From Anaerohalosphaera lusitana (GTDB lineage Bacteria > Planctomycetota > Phycisphaerae > Sedimentisphaerales > Anaerohalosphaeraceae): a stretch of 64,000 nt of DNA. This document shows, piece by piece, positions 42,360 through 51,534 of the stretch (the first letter of the stretch is position 1; the number at the start of each line of letters is the position of its first letter). The notes under the pieces are model-generated. The model was not told the origin of the DNA, made no database searches, and saw only the letters and a program-made list of their open reading frames with translations. The stretch lies in NCBI RefSeq assembly GCF_002007645.1, contig NZ_CP019791.1, positions 744,001 through 808,000 of the forward strand, in the 5' to 3' direction. Both the position numbers and the translations under genes were made by a program.

Positions 42360-43505
42360 TTATACGCTGTCTTTAGCCTGCGAGTTATCAGGTCGGTCGC
42401 CGGAGCTGTTGCTCTGCGAACTCTCATTGCGGTCAGTATTCCTGTTATCCTTCCTCTTCCGCCTTCTGCGACGCTTGCTCTTCGGTTTCTGCTGCTGCTT
42501 CTCCGAACGCGTATCACGCGCCTCAGTCTCTTTACCCTTGTCGCCGGCCTGCTTCTGATCTCTGCCCTCATCCTGTTTACCGTCCTTGGCCTGGCCCTTG
42601 TCCCTGCTTCCGGGCTTGCCGACTATCTCTATCTCGTCAACCGGCACAGCCTCGCGATTCGAATTCGGATACTGCACGACAACCAACTGCGTCAGAATGC
42701 TCGTGTCGACAACCCTGCCCTCGCCGGCCTCGGTCTTCACGATCGTACCGCGTTTGGGCAAACGTTTCTTGAGATCCTTATACGTGTCGTGCTCATACCG
42801 CAGGCAGCATTTGAGCCTCCCGCAATGCCCCGATATCTTCGACGGGTCCAGCGTCGCCTTCTGCAGCTTCGCCATCCGCATATTGACCGGCGCAAGAATC
42901 TTCAAGAACCTCCGACAGCAGCATTCCTGACCGCACGTTTCATAATCGCTGATCAGCCTCGCCTCGTCACGTGCGCCGATCTGCCGCAGCTCGATCCGTG
43001 TCTGGTATTCGCGTGCAAGCCTCTTGACCAGCTCACGGAAATCGATCCGCGTGTCACTCGTAAAATAAAGCACGATCCGCTCACCGCCGAGCAAGTGTTC
43101 CGCATCGACGAGCTTCATCGGCAGCCCCATCTCTTTGGCGAACTCCTGGCAGGTCTTCAGCTCTTTCTGCGCGGACGAATCCAGGTGGCGAGCTTCCATT
43201 ATGTCTTCCTGCGTGGCGTAGCGAACGAAGGTCCCGCCCCGCGTCATCGGATAATCCTTGGAAGCACCTTCATAATACTGATTTACTTCTTCCTTGGAGC
43301 ATCTGAACTGTCCGTGCTTATGGCAGTGCGGATTAATGATGCTCCCAAGCTCAAGCCCGCGGTGGGTCTTGATCACTACCTGATCACGCTGATTGCTTAT
43401 GTTCGTCTCGCCATGCTCGAACCAGCCCACATAGCCCATCTTGCCGAAGCGAACCAGCATGCTCTTTTTGTGCTTCTGGCCCTTTTGTTTTTCGTTACTG
43501 CTCAT
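42360..43505 (-). CDS. ricT: PSP1-domain protein RicT-like
   Basis: 381 residues. The PSP1 domain (about residues 20-250) has the cysteine-rich motifs CGQECCCRRFLK and SGHCGRLKCCLRYE seen in RicT/YaaT, where cysteines help hold Fe-S clusters and the protein modulates RNase Y and development in Bacillus. The C-terminal 90 residues are highly charged and end in a KSKRRRRRKRK segment, suggesting nucleic acid contact; that tail is unlike Bacillus RicT. Placed between holB and metG, as in Bacillus. The gene symbol is by family and synteny. Confidence 0.85.
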   Translation of the reverse strand: MSSNEKQKGQKHKKSMLVRFGKMGYVGWFEHGETNISNQRDQVVIKTHRGLELGSIINPHCHKHGQFRCSKEEVNQYYEGASKDYPMTRGGTFVRYATQEDIMEARHLDSSAQKELKTCQEFAKEMGLPMKLVDAEHLLGGERIVLYFTSDTRIDFRELVKRLAREYQTRIELRQIGARDEARLISDYETCGQECCCRRFLKILAPVNMRMAKLQKATLDPSKISGHCGRLKCCLRYEHDTYKDLKKRLPKRGTIVKTEAGEGRVVDTSILTQLVVVQYPNSNREAVPVDEIEIVGKPGSRDKGQAKDGKQDEGRDQKQAGDKGKETEARDTRSEKQQQKPKSKRRRRRKRKDNRNTDRNESSQSNSSGDRPDNSQAKDSV

Positions 43506-43595
43506 TATGTAAAGTTACCCCTTAATGGCGTAAACCTGAAGTTTATATGAAAAGCTGCCGAATTTCCGGTTATTGCCTGTCAAAATACTTAAACA

Positions 43596-44714
43596 CTACA
43601 TTCTACCACAACCGGCATAGTTCAGCAACAAATCCTCGAAGATCAATCTTTCATTGACGTTCTTTTCGACCCAGATCATGTTTTCACACGCCTTTTCGAT
43701 ATTCTTTGCAGCTTGATCAGGGTCAATCCTCGACGCCATGGTCTTTACTTCCTGCATCTGGTCACTGTTCACCAGATTGTCCTCCAGACCGGCCTGCATT
43801 CGCATAACATCCTTGAAAAATGCGATCATCATCCTGATAAGACCCTTCTGAGCCCTTCGATTCAGGTCCGTCTTACTCGTATTTTCGTCTACATCCGCCC
43901 AGGCCGCACTGATGCTCTTGGAGCTGTTTGAAAGCCATTCCGCGAAATCGAGCGATCTGGATAACTGATGTCTTGCCAGACCCTTCACCAAAATCTGCTT
44001 TATCTTGTAGCAACTGTCGTTTTTCAGCTCCAGCGCGGCCCATTCCATCGCATTCCCGATGCTGCCGTCGCTGAACCTTGCCCAGAAAGTCGCCTCCGTC
44101 TGCTCAACTCCATTCGCAGCCAGTCGCTCGACGATCTTCTGCTCATCTATATCGCCAAAACGCAGGACCTGGCACCGCGACAGCGTCGTCGGCAGCAGTT
44201 TTTCCAGCCTGCTGCACAGCAGAATGATGCTGCAGTGTCCCGGCGGCTCTTCGAGCACCTTCAGCAGGGCGTTTTGACTCTCGGCATTAAGCTTTTCGCT
44301 TTCGCTAAGCACATAAACCGTCGACTCGCTGACCTTCGGCTTAGCAGCCACTTTTTCGATCAGAAACTCGCGTATCACATCGATAGGCATCTGCACGGGC
44401 GTCTTTTTATTCTTGCCCTTCTCCGTGAACCGCACCAGCTCCTTGTAAACATGGTGAAAATCGGGATGCCCGTCACCCTCGAACAGCTTGCACGACTCGC
44501 ATACCCCGCAACTGTCATAAAACTTACCGTCCTCTGTTTGCCCGCTGACCGGCTCCTGGCACAACAGCACCTTCGCCCATTCCCGCGCGGTCTTGTATCT
44601 GCCCACGCCGTCCGGCCCGGCAAATATATATCCGTGCGCCAGCCTGCCTGCCGCGTATGCATTCTGCAGCGTCGAGATTGGCTTGTCCTGACAGAATATA
44701 TCCTTTAGACTCAC
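43596..44714 (-). CDS. holB: DNA polymerase III delta-prime subunit
   Basis: Clamp-loader subunit of 372 residues. AAA+ fold with FAGPDGVGRYKTA at the P-loop, where Arg stands for the usual Lys (delta-prime subunits often do not bind ATP productively), the zinc module CGVCESCKLFEGDGHPD, and ALLKVLEEPP. The first 4 bases overlap the tmk end. It belongs to the dnaE-tmk-holB cluster. Confidence 0.93.
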   Translation of the reverse strand: MSLKDIFCQDKPISTLQNAYAAGRLAHGYIFAGPDGVGRYKTAREWAKVLLCQEPVSGQTEDGKFYDSCGVCESCKLFEGDGHPDFHHVYKELVRFTEKGKNKKTPVQMPIDVIREFLIEKVAAKPKVSESTVYVLSESEKLNAESQNALLKVLEEPPGHCSIILLCSRLEKLLPTTLSRCQVLRFGDIDEQKIVERLAANGVEQTEATFWARFSDGSIGNAMEWAALELKNDSCYKIKQILVKGLARHQLSRSLDFAEWLSNSSKSISAAWADVDENTSKTDLNRRAQKGLIRMMIAFFKDVMRMQAGLEDNLVNSDQMQEVKTMASRIDPDQAAKNIEKACENMIWVEKNVNERLIFEDLLLNYAGCGRM

Positions 44715-45376
44715 TTCGCTCCTCCCAGATGCTTTTCAACCGCGATGACAACGTCCGCCTGCACCTGCTCAACCGTTCTCGATGCGTCCGCAACCTCGAC
44801 CGTATCGCTCATCTTCGCCAGTTCAAGAAAGCCCTCACGAACCTTCATATGATAAGCCTGCCCTTTCTGCTCCATCCTGTCAAGCTCACGATTCATCCTC
44901 CCCGCCGCGGTCTCCAGATCCACGTCCAGCACCACCGTCACGTCAGGCCAGACCCGCTCCAGGCAGTCCTCGCCCAGCTTGATCACTTTCTTCACGCCGA
45001 ATCCGCCCGCCCAGCCCTGGTACGCGCACGTGCTAGATATCCAGCGGTCCATGACCACGCACTTGCCTTCCCGCAATGCAGGTCCGATCTTCTCCTTCCA
45101 TAGCTGCGCTCGCGCCGCCATATACAGCAGCACCTCGACATTGTCCGCCATGCCCGCATGATCGACATCCAGCAGTATCTCGCGGATCTTCTCACCTATG
45201 ACCGTCGTACCCGGATCGCGAAACCCCACCACTTCGCTGCCGTTGCTTCGAATATGCTCAGCCAGAAGCTCGGCCTGAGTACTCTTTCCGCAGCCGTCCG
45301 GCCCGTCCAGCACAATAAATTTTCCGTCAAATCTGTTCGTCACTTCTACATCTTTCAAATGCCCGCAAAGGCACAC
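44711..45376 (-). CDS. tmk: Thymidylate kinase
   Basis: dTMP to dTDP. 221 residues; P-loop VLDGPDGCGKST, MDRWISSTCAYQG for the DRX motif, and the LID region around RMNRELDRMEQKG. GTG 45376 overlaps the stop of the upstream gene (TAGTG); GTG 45343, just before the domain start, is equally possible and would give 210 residues. It overlaps holB by 4 bases. Confidence 0.94.
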   Translation of the reverse strand: MCLCGHLKDVEVTNRFDGKFIVLDGPDGCGKSTQAELLAEHIRSNGSEVVGFRDPGTTVIGEKIREILLDVDHAGMADNVEVLLYMAARAQLWKEKIGPALREGKCVVMDRWISSTCAYQGWAGGFGVKKVIKLGEDCLERVWPDVTVVLDVDLETAAGRMNRELDRMEQKGQAYHMKVREGFLELAKMSDTVEVADASRTVEQVQADVVIAVEKHLGGAK

Positions 45377-46146
45377 TATTCATTTCCCGGATCCTCACGC
45401 TCGGGCGGCGAGGGCATCCGTTCTGTGATATATTTCATCGCGGGCAGATACGGCACAAAGAACAAAAGGCCGGCTGCAACGCCGATCACCGCAAGCGGAA
45501 TATATCGAATCGGACCCGTGTCCTTCATCAAGGGCCATGCCTGCATCAATCCATTGGCAACTGCTTGACACACCACATAAATCACTATAGGGCCGACCAT
45601 GCTTTTGACCGGGAACTTTTTCGAAAGGCTGAACGCTTTCAATGCCTCGTTCGTTCCGGTGGTAATGAAAATCGGCGGTATCAGCAGCACGGGCCTGGCG
45701 ACTATAATGCTCGTGAAAAACGCACTTATCTGCTGCACCCAGACCGAAGGTGCTTCGTCCGGCGGCAGTTGCAGGATCATCCGGTGGATTACCACGTAGA
45801 AAGCAAATATTATGACCGAGCTGACAAGGCCGATTATAATATTGAATCGCAGCATCCGCCAGAAGAACCGCCTGCCGATGATAAGCAGCTTCGCCGGATC
45901 CTGCTGATACGTACCCTCTCTGTACGCCGTCTCGAGAAAGCCCATGGTTATCATTACATAGAACACTGCAAAAAACGTTACACCAGCAACCATGGCGAAC
46001 AGGGACCATTCCGAAACCTCAGGCTCCTGACCCGCAGCATCGTTCAGTCCCAGCAGCATGCTCGGGATAAAAATGCCCGAACCAAGGATCGCTATCAGCA
46101 GAACTTCCTGCCATCGTTTTTTCAAAATCGTCAATACAGGGGGCAA
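45376..46146 (-). CDS. Multi-pass membrane protein of unknown function
   Basis: 256 residues with about five or six membrane helices (for example LLIAILGSGIFIPSMLLGL and YVVCQAVANGLMQAW) and a charged, Pro-rich cytoplasmic end. No family recognised. It is translationally coupled to tmk and begins 29 bases after dnaE. Its place inside a replication operon is conserved order worth testing, but gives no function. Confidence 0.75.
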   Translation of the reverse strand: MPPVLTILKKRWQEVLLIAILGSGIFIPSMLLGLNDAAGQEPEVSEWSLFAMVAGVTFFAVFYVMITMGFLETAYREGTYQQDPAKLLIIGRRFFWRMLRFNIIIGLVSSVIIFAFYVVIHRMILQLPPDEAPSVWVQQISAFFTSIIVARPVLLIPPIFITTGTNEALKAFSLSKKFPVKSMVGPIVIYVVCQAVANGLMQAWPLMKDTGPIRYIPLAVIGVAAGLLFFVPYLPAMKYITERMPSPPEREDPGNE

Positions 46147-46174
46147 ATCAGAACCTCTGGTCTTAGTATCAAAG

Positions 46175-49100
46175 TTACGCGCGTCTCAGTTCGAATTTCT
46201 CCGCGCCCACAAGGCCTTCCAGCCGATTGCAGAATTCCACGTCCGGCTTGACCGCCAGCTTCTTGCTTGCGACCATCGCCACCTTATAGCCGTTGTCCGT
46301 CGTCAGGCTCACATACACCGGGCTCTTGCCTCGATAGTTCTCCAGCAGCATCCGCAGCGCCGAAATTTTCTCTTCGGTGATCTCCGCCCGGTCAATGTCG
46401 ATCCATACCTTCGCTGCGATCTTCTCGCAAGCTTCCTCGACCGGTATCAGCTCATCACATAGAACGTTCGGATTCTCGCGTGAAGTATCCACCGTACCCT
46501 TCACGAACAGCACCTTGTCCACCTCAGCCAGGTGCCCGATCCTTTCATACGTCTTGGGAAACAGCACGACCTCACAGGTCCCATGCAAATCCTCCAGCAC
46601 GAAGACCGCCATCTTCGCCCCCGCATTCCGTCCGTTCTTGGTGACGATGTTGCGAATGGATTTTACCATGCCGCCGACGACCACCTCACTGCCTTCTTTT
46701 CGCTGCTTCAGGCCGGCAGTGTTAGTATTCGAATACGCCCGCAGCTCCTGCGCGTGTTTACTGAGCGGATTGCTCGTAACGTAAAAGCCCAGCACATCCT
46801 TTTCATATTTGAGCATCTGCATTTCGGGCCACGGCGGCACGTTTGGCAGATGTTCGTCCTTGCGGTCCTCCTCACCATTACCTGCGAATCCACCCGCGCC
46901 GAAGAAGTTCATCTGGCCGCTCTGCACATCCGCCTGCATCTGTGCACCTGCCTGCATTGCATGTTCCAGGCCCGCGATCATCTGCGCACGCGAACCGCTG
47001 AGCTGATCGAAAGCGCCCGCCTTGATCAGCGAGTCGATGACCTGCTTGTTCACTGCGCGAAGATCGACGTTCTCACAGAAATGATACAAACTCTTGAACT
47101 TGCCCACCCGCTCGCGTGTCTCGATCATCTGTTCCACAGCTTTGAGACCCACGCCCTTCACAGCACCAAGACCAAAACGGATGTTACCTTTTTTCTCGCC
47201 CGATTCGTCCTCGTTATAGACGACGGTGAAATCGGAAAAACTTTCGTTAATGTCTGGCGGCAGCACGCTTATGCCCATCGACTTGCATTCGTCGATGTAG
47301 TCAACGATCTTGTCCGTATTGCCCTGTTCGTACGTCAGCAGCGCCGCCATGAACTCGACGGGATAGTAAGTCTTCAGGTACGCCGTCTGATATGCCACGA
47401 ACGAATACCGCGTCGCGTGACTCTTGTTAAAGCCGTACCCCGCGAATTTCTCGATCAGATCGAATATCTCATTGGCCTGCTCTTCGGTCAGTCCCTTCGA
47501 CACACAGCCCTTGACGAACTGCTCTTTCGCCTGGGCGATTACCTTGAGCTTCTTTTTACCGATGGCCTTAATCAGCGTATACGCCGCACGCAGCTTGATA
47601 TCACCCAGCCGGTTGCAGATACGCATCACCTGTTCCTGGTACACCATGATGCCGAACGTCTCTTCGAGCACCTCACGCATGATCGGGTGCGGCACTTCCC
47701 AGTCCGCTCCGTGCTTGCGTTTGATATAATCCGGTATCAGCGCCATCGGACCGGGCCGATACAGCGCGTTCGCCGCGATAAGGTCCTCCAGCCGGTCCGG
47801 CTTGAGCTTCATCAGCAGATCCTGCATGCCGCCCGATTCAAACTGGAACACGCCCTTCGTCTTACCGCTTCCGAACACCTCGTTGAACACCCGCTGATCC
47901 GTGATGTCCACCTTCTCCGGATCGATCTCCACGCCGTGCGCATCCTTTACAAGCTGCACCGCCCGCTCGATGATACTCAGCGTCCGTAGCCCTAAAAAGT
48001 CCATCTTCAACAGGCCCGCCTTCTCGACCCACGGACCTTCATACTGCGTGATCATTTCATCCGAATCGCCCGTCTTGTACAAAGGCAAAAAGTTCGCCAA
48101 AGGCTCATCCGCGATCACGACACCGCACGCGTGAACCGACGCATGACGCGTCAGCCCTTCCAGCTTTCGCCCAATGTCAAACACCTTACGCGTCTGCGGA
48201 TCGGTGTTGTAACCCTCCTTCAGTTCCGGCTCCGCCTCCAGCGCCTTGTCCAGCGTCATCTTCAGATCGTTCGGTATCAGTTTCGCCAGCCGATCCGCCT
48301 CTCCCAGCGGAACATCCAGCACCCTGCAGACGTCCCGAACTACAGCCTTGGCCTTCATTGTCCCGAACGTCGTTATCTGCGCGATATCACCATACTTGTC
48401 CCGAACATATTCCAGTACTTTCTGCCGGCCGTCCTGACAGATATCGATATCAATATCAGGCATCTCATTTCGTTCCGGGTCCATGAATCGCTCGAACAGC
48501 AGATCGTACTTCAGCGGATCGACGTCGCATATCCCCATGCAGTAACCCACCGCCGTTCCGACCGCACTACCCCTCGCACCGACCGGAATATGATTCTCGC
48601 GTGCGTAGTTGCAGAAGTCCCAGTTAATAAGGAAATAGCTCGCAAAGCCCTTGCCCGCGATAACGTCTATCTCGCGTTCCAGCCGATCCTCGATCTCGGA
48701 CGTGATTTCGCCGTATTTCTCTTTTGCACCGTCGTAAACCAGCTTGCGGAACATCTCTTCCGGCGTGCTGCCGTCCTTGGGCGTATACACCGGTGCGTGC
48801 TGACTGTCCAGGTCGATCTCCACGTTGCACCTCTCAGCGATCGCCAGGGTATTGTCACAAGCCTCCGGAGTCTTCGCGAATTGCTCCCGCATCTCCTCCG
48901 GGCTCTTGAGATACAGGCTCTTCGGATAGATCATCCGGTTCTCGTCGGTCACCCGCTTGCCCGTACTGATGCACGTCAGCGCATCGTGCGCCTCGTGGTC
49001 CTCCGCGTTGAGAAAGTGCACGTCATTAGTCGCCACCACACCCACGCCAGCCTTTTTTGCGACTTCGACCATTTCACCACGAATGTCCGGCAGGTCCGTC

Positions 49101-49648
49101 CCCGTGTGGTCCTGTATTTCCACGAAAAAATTGTTCTCGCCGAAGATGTCTCGATAACTCTTGGCCATCTCGACCGCACGCTCCAGATCGCCTTTTTCTA
49201 CCGCCCGCGCAACTTCACCCGCGATACACGCACTGGTGCAGATGATACCATCGCTGTGCTCCGCCAGTATCTCCTTGTCAACACGGGGCTTATAATAAAA
49301 ACCCTCGGTGTAGCTCAGCGTGCTGAGCTTTAGCAGATTGTGATAACCTGTAGTATTCTCCGCCAGCAGTATAAGATGGTATGCAGTCTCGCCGAACTGG
49401 TCCTTTTCCCGCGATTTCCGCGAATCACCCGCCAGATATGCCTCGATGCCGATGATCGGCTTGATGCCCGCTGCCTGTGCTTTGAGGTAAAAATCGATCG
49501 CTCCGTACATGTTCCCGTGGTCGGTGATCGCCACCGAGTCCATGCCCAGCTCCTTGCACCTGGCGAACAGCTTGTCCGGCGCAACCGCACCGTCAAGCAG
49601 CGAATACTGTGTATGTAAATGGAGATGTGTAAATCCCGTATTGGCCAT
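46175..49648 (-). CDS. dnaE: DNA polymerase III alpha subunit
   Basis: Replicative polymerase, 1157 residues, normal length for DnaE1. N-terminal PHP domain (THLHLHTQYSLLDGA, ITDHGNMYG), polymerase active-site Asp pair in MPDIDIDI, finger motifs with GRPGP-like ALYRPGPMALIPDYI, helix-hairpin-helix (GLGAVKGVGLKAV) and C-terminal OB domain (VVVGGMVKSIRNIVTKNG). AGGA precedes the ATG. First gene of the replication/translation operon, with a near-consensus promoter at 49689-49717. Confidence 0.97.
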   Translation of the reverse strand: MANTGFTHLHLHTQYSLLDGAVAPDKLFARCKELGMDSVAITDHGNMYGAIDFYLKAQAAGIKPIIGIEAYLAGDSRKSREKDQFGETAYHLILLAENTTGYHNLLKLSTLSYTEGFYYKPRVDKEILAEHSDGIICTSACIAGEVARAVEKGDLERAVEMAKSYRDIFGENNFFVEIQDHTGTDLPDIRGEMVEVAKKAGVGVVATNDVHFLNAEDHEAHDALTCISTGKRVTDENRMIYPKSLYLKSPEEMREQFAKTPEACDNTLAIAERCNVEIDLDSQHAPVYTPKDGSTPEEMFRKLVYDGAKEKYGEITSEIEDRLEREIDVIAGKGFASYFLINWDFCNYARENHIPVGARGSAVGTAVGYCMGICDVDPLKYDLLFERFMDPERNEMPDIDIDICQDGRQKVLEYVRDKYGDIAQITTFGTMKAKAVVRDVCRVLDVPLGEADRLAKLIPNDLKMTLDKALEAEPELKEGYNTDPQTRKVFDIGRKLEGLTRHASVHACGVVIADEPLANFLPLYKTGDSDEMITQYEGPWVEKAGLLKMDFLGLRTLSIIERAVQLVKDAHGVEIDPEKVDITDQRVFNEVFGSGKTKGVFQFESGGMQDLLMKLKPDRLEDLIAANALYRPGPMALIPDYIKRKHGADWEVPHPIMREVLEETFGIMVYQEQVMRICNRLGDIKLRAAYTLIKAIGKKKLKVIAQAKEQFVKGCVSKGLTEEQANEIFDLIEKFAGYGFNKSHATRYSFVAYQTAYLKTYYPVEFMAALLTYEQGNTDKIVDYIDECKSMGISVLPPDINESFSDFTVVYNEDESGEKKGNIRFGLGAVKGVGLKAVEQMIETRERVGKFKSLYHFCENVDLRAVNKQVIDSLIKAGAFDQLSGSRAQMIAGLEHAMQAGAQMQADVQSGQMNFFGAGGFAGNGEEDRKDEHLPNVPPWPEMQMLKYEKDVLGFYVTSNPLSKHAQELRAYSNTNTAGLKQRKEGSEVVVGGMVKSIRNIVTKNGRNAGAKMAVFVLEDLHGTCEVVLFPKTYERIGHLAEVDKVLFVKGTVDTSRENPNVLCDELIPVEEACEKIAAKVWIDIDRAEITEEKISALRMLLENYRGKSPVYVSLTTDNGYKVAMVASKKLAVKPDVEFCNRLEGLVGAEKFELRRA

Positions 49649-49688
49649 ATCATTTCCTGAGAGAATTGGGGTTTCAGCTTACGCAAAA

Positions 49689-49717
49689 ATGATAGGGCTT
49701 TGCATGCTGCATGTCAA
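49689..49717 (-). promoter_or_regulatory. Promoter of dnaE operon
   Basis: On the minus strand TTGACA, 17 bp spacer, TATCAT; about 41 bases before the dnaE ATG. Confidence 0.75.
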
Positions 49718-49815
49718 CGAATCAAAAGCAAAGTTGAGCATTTGCATAGGTGTGAAATTCTGGTATTCACCGGCCATTTACCGGATAAATGAATGCGGGT
49801 ATTTTGGCGCAAAGA

Positions 49816-49848
49816 AAAAGGGCTGACGACCTGAGCCGCCGGCCCTTG
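49816..49848 (-). terminator. Terminator of the coiled-coil periplasmic protein gene
   Basis: AAGGGC (49818-49823) and GCCCTT (49842-49847) with extra pairing inside; on the minus strand followed by TTTTTCTTT. Confidence 0.65.
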
Positions 49849-49870
49849 TATGTCACTTATCAAGACCTTG

Positions 49871-50434
49871 CTAATCCTGTGATGGAGCCTTCATGGAACC
49901 CATTCTTCTGCCTTTTTGCTTGTTTTCACCATCACTTTGTTCATTTTCTTGCCGGTTTCTCCCTCTTTCGGGGCGTTCTCTCCGACCCTCGAGGCGCTGT
50001 TCCATGCTCTTTTTAAACTGTTCGAGCCTGTTTTTGTAGACCTCTATCTCGCCCTCGAACTTACGGTTCATCTTGCCGATAAGCCTGTCAACCTGGTCCG
50101 CTGTCTTGGTTGCGTCCTCTTCTTTGGCCAGTTCCTTAATGGCTTCCAGCTCTTTAATGAAGTTTTCGTGTTCAGTTGTGCGTTCTTTTAGCTCTTTTTC
50201 GAGCTGTTTCAGACGCTGTTCATAGAACATTTTGCGTGCATCACGCGGGCTTCTCCGCTGACGCCTGGCAGGACGGTCTGGCCTCTGAACTTCCTGTTTC
50301 TGGCCTTCCTCGGCCTTTACCTTGGCTTTTTCTTCTTTGCTGTCCTGTTTTCCATCGTCAGCGGCCAGGGCGATCCCTGATCCAAGAATGATAGCGACAG
50401 ATAGCAGTGCTGCTGTGATTGACTTTTTGATCAT
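49871..50434 (-). CDS. Periplasmic coiled-coil protein, unknown function
   Basis: 187 residues. Signal peptide cut after GSGIALA. The mature protein is very charged: a basic Arg/Pro/Gln segment (RPDRPARRQRRSPRDARKM), a helical coiled coil (about residues 70-145, RLKQLEKELKERTTEHENFI), and a Arg/Glu/Asn-rich end. ATG 50434 has a GGAG site 6 bases upstream. No family recognised; Spy/CpxP-like periplasmic chaperones have similar composition, but I see no LTxxQ motif. Confidence 0.7.
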   Translation of the reverse strand: MIKKSITAALLSVAIILGSGIALAADDGKQDSKEEKAKVKAEEGQKQEVQRPDRPARRQRRSPRDARKMFYEQRLKQLEKELKERTTEHENFIKELEAIKELAKEEDATKTADQVDRLIGKMNRKFEGEIEVYKNRLEQFKKSMEQRLEGRRERPERGRNRQENEQSDGENKQKGRRMGSMKAPSQD

Positions 50435-50748
50435 GATAATCTCCATTATTCCAGTTTTTCTAAAATATAGACAGCTTTATGTCTTTATCGGCTAACTGCT
50501 GGTCTACTTTGACAAAACTTGTTCTAATCCTACACAAAAGACGAGTTGAAGTTGGAAATTATTTCATCGATTGCAAAAACTTTTGCCTGACCCTTGTTTT
50601 GCGATGGTTTACGCGTGATTTTTACTCAAATTGATGGATTCCTTCAAAAGTTACCTGAAATTAACTTGATTTTGTCCGTTCAACTACGTAATATAGGTTC
50701 GTTAAATCGGTTGAAAGTGATGATGATCTTTTGGAAGAGGGTGTATTC
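50435..50748. other. Divergent intergenic region
   Basis: AT-rich stretch between the coiled-coil protein gene (-) and the PEP-CTERM protein gene (+). It holds the promoter of the latter at 50666-50694. No ORF with a ribosome site or further structure is seen. Confidence 0.4.
50666..50694 (+). promoter_or_regulatory. Promoter of the PEP-CTERM protein gene
   Basis: TTGATT, 17 bp spacer, TAATAT; about 55 bases before the ATG. Confidence 0.5.
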
Positions 50749-51363
50749 ATGTTAAGAACCCGTTTTTCAGTATTAATGACGGTTTTGGTTTGCTGCATTT
50801 CTATCCCGGCGTTTTCCGCATTCGTATCAATAGATCCCGATGCTTACGGTGATGGCGTGGATGTTTCGGATATATATTCGGATGCAACTCTATCATCTGT
50901 TGGGGGCTACCCAGGGCTGGACGGCCGTGTTTATGCCGTCGAGGACGGTTTCGCAAGCACCGGCACGATGGTCTTCGGTAACAATCTCGGCTTCGGCAGC
51001 CAGTGGTCCGCCGACAACAATCTCGGTTTCGCACTTCGTGTGGATTTCCACCAGAACGCGAACAGCGTTGCGATCGACCTCATCGGAGACGATGCATCCG
51101 ATTCCGCGATCGTTCAGGCCTACAACGCTCAGGGTCAGCTCATCGCCGAAGAAAGAGCCTATTTCATAGGCGCCGGGCAGGTTGTCCGGGCTCAACTCGA
51201 TCGGCCCGAGTACGACATCGCATACATCACCGCCGGCGGCCTTACCATCAACGGCCAGGCGGAGACGATCCATCTGGACAACATCGAGGCTAACGTCATC
51301 CCTGAGCCCGCAAGCCTGCTTCTGCTCGGTCTGGGCGCTGCCGTCCTCCGCAGGAGGAAGTAA
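50749..51363 (+). CDS. PEP-CTERM-anchored secreted protein
   Basis: 204 residues: signal peptide (VLMTVLVCCISIPAFSA), a beta-rich domain of about 150 residues with Gly/Asp-rich strands, and IPEPASLLLLGLGAAVL plus RRRK, a classic PEP-CTERM sorting signal. ATG 50749 with GGAAGAGGG upstream; the frame continues 6 codons before it. The beta domain resembles short PEP-CTERM proteins of Planctomycetes; no catalytic motif seen. Confidence 0.82.
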   Translation: MLRTRFSVLMTVLVCCISIPAFSAFVSIDPDAYGDGVDVSDIYSDATLSSVGGYPGLDGRVYAVEDGFASTGTMVFGNNLGFGSQWSADNNLGFALRVDFHQNANSVAIDLIGDDASDSAIVQAYNAQGQLIAEERAYFIGAGQVVRAQLDRPEYDIAYITAGGLTINGQAETIHLDNIEANVIPEPASLLLLGLGAAVLRRRK

Positions 51364-51452
51364 ACATTCTGGGAATCGCCCGTAACGGTCGAGGAACCGG
51401 TGCAGCCGGACCGCTATAGGTGCAATTTTGCCCTATATTTAGCAAAAATTAC

Positions 51453-51500
51453 GTTACATTTCCCATTAACCAGCGTCTCATAAATGGGAAGCAATGTTAC
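51453..51500. repeat. Imperfect inverted repeat upstream of the 1105-residue protein gene
   Basis: GTTACATTTCCCATT (51453-51467) and AATGGGAAGCAATGTTAC (51483-51500) pair over about 14 bp with a small bulge and a 15-base loop. No U-tract follows, so an attenuator, operator or leader structure is possible. Confidence 0.35.
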
Positions 51501-51534
51501 ATAATAAACCGCATTTTCAGATTTCGGAGTTGAG

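Noticed and set aside
44590-44640. Arg in place of Lys in the P-loop of holB as a sign of a broken gene
   Set aside because: Delta-prime subunits commonly have degenerate ATP sites; the rest of the protein is intact.
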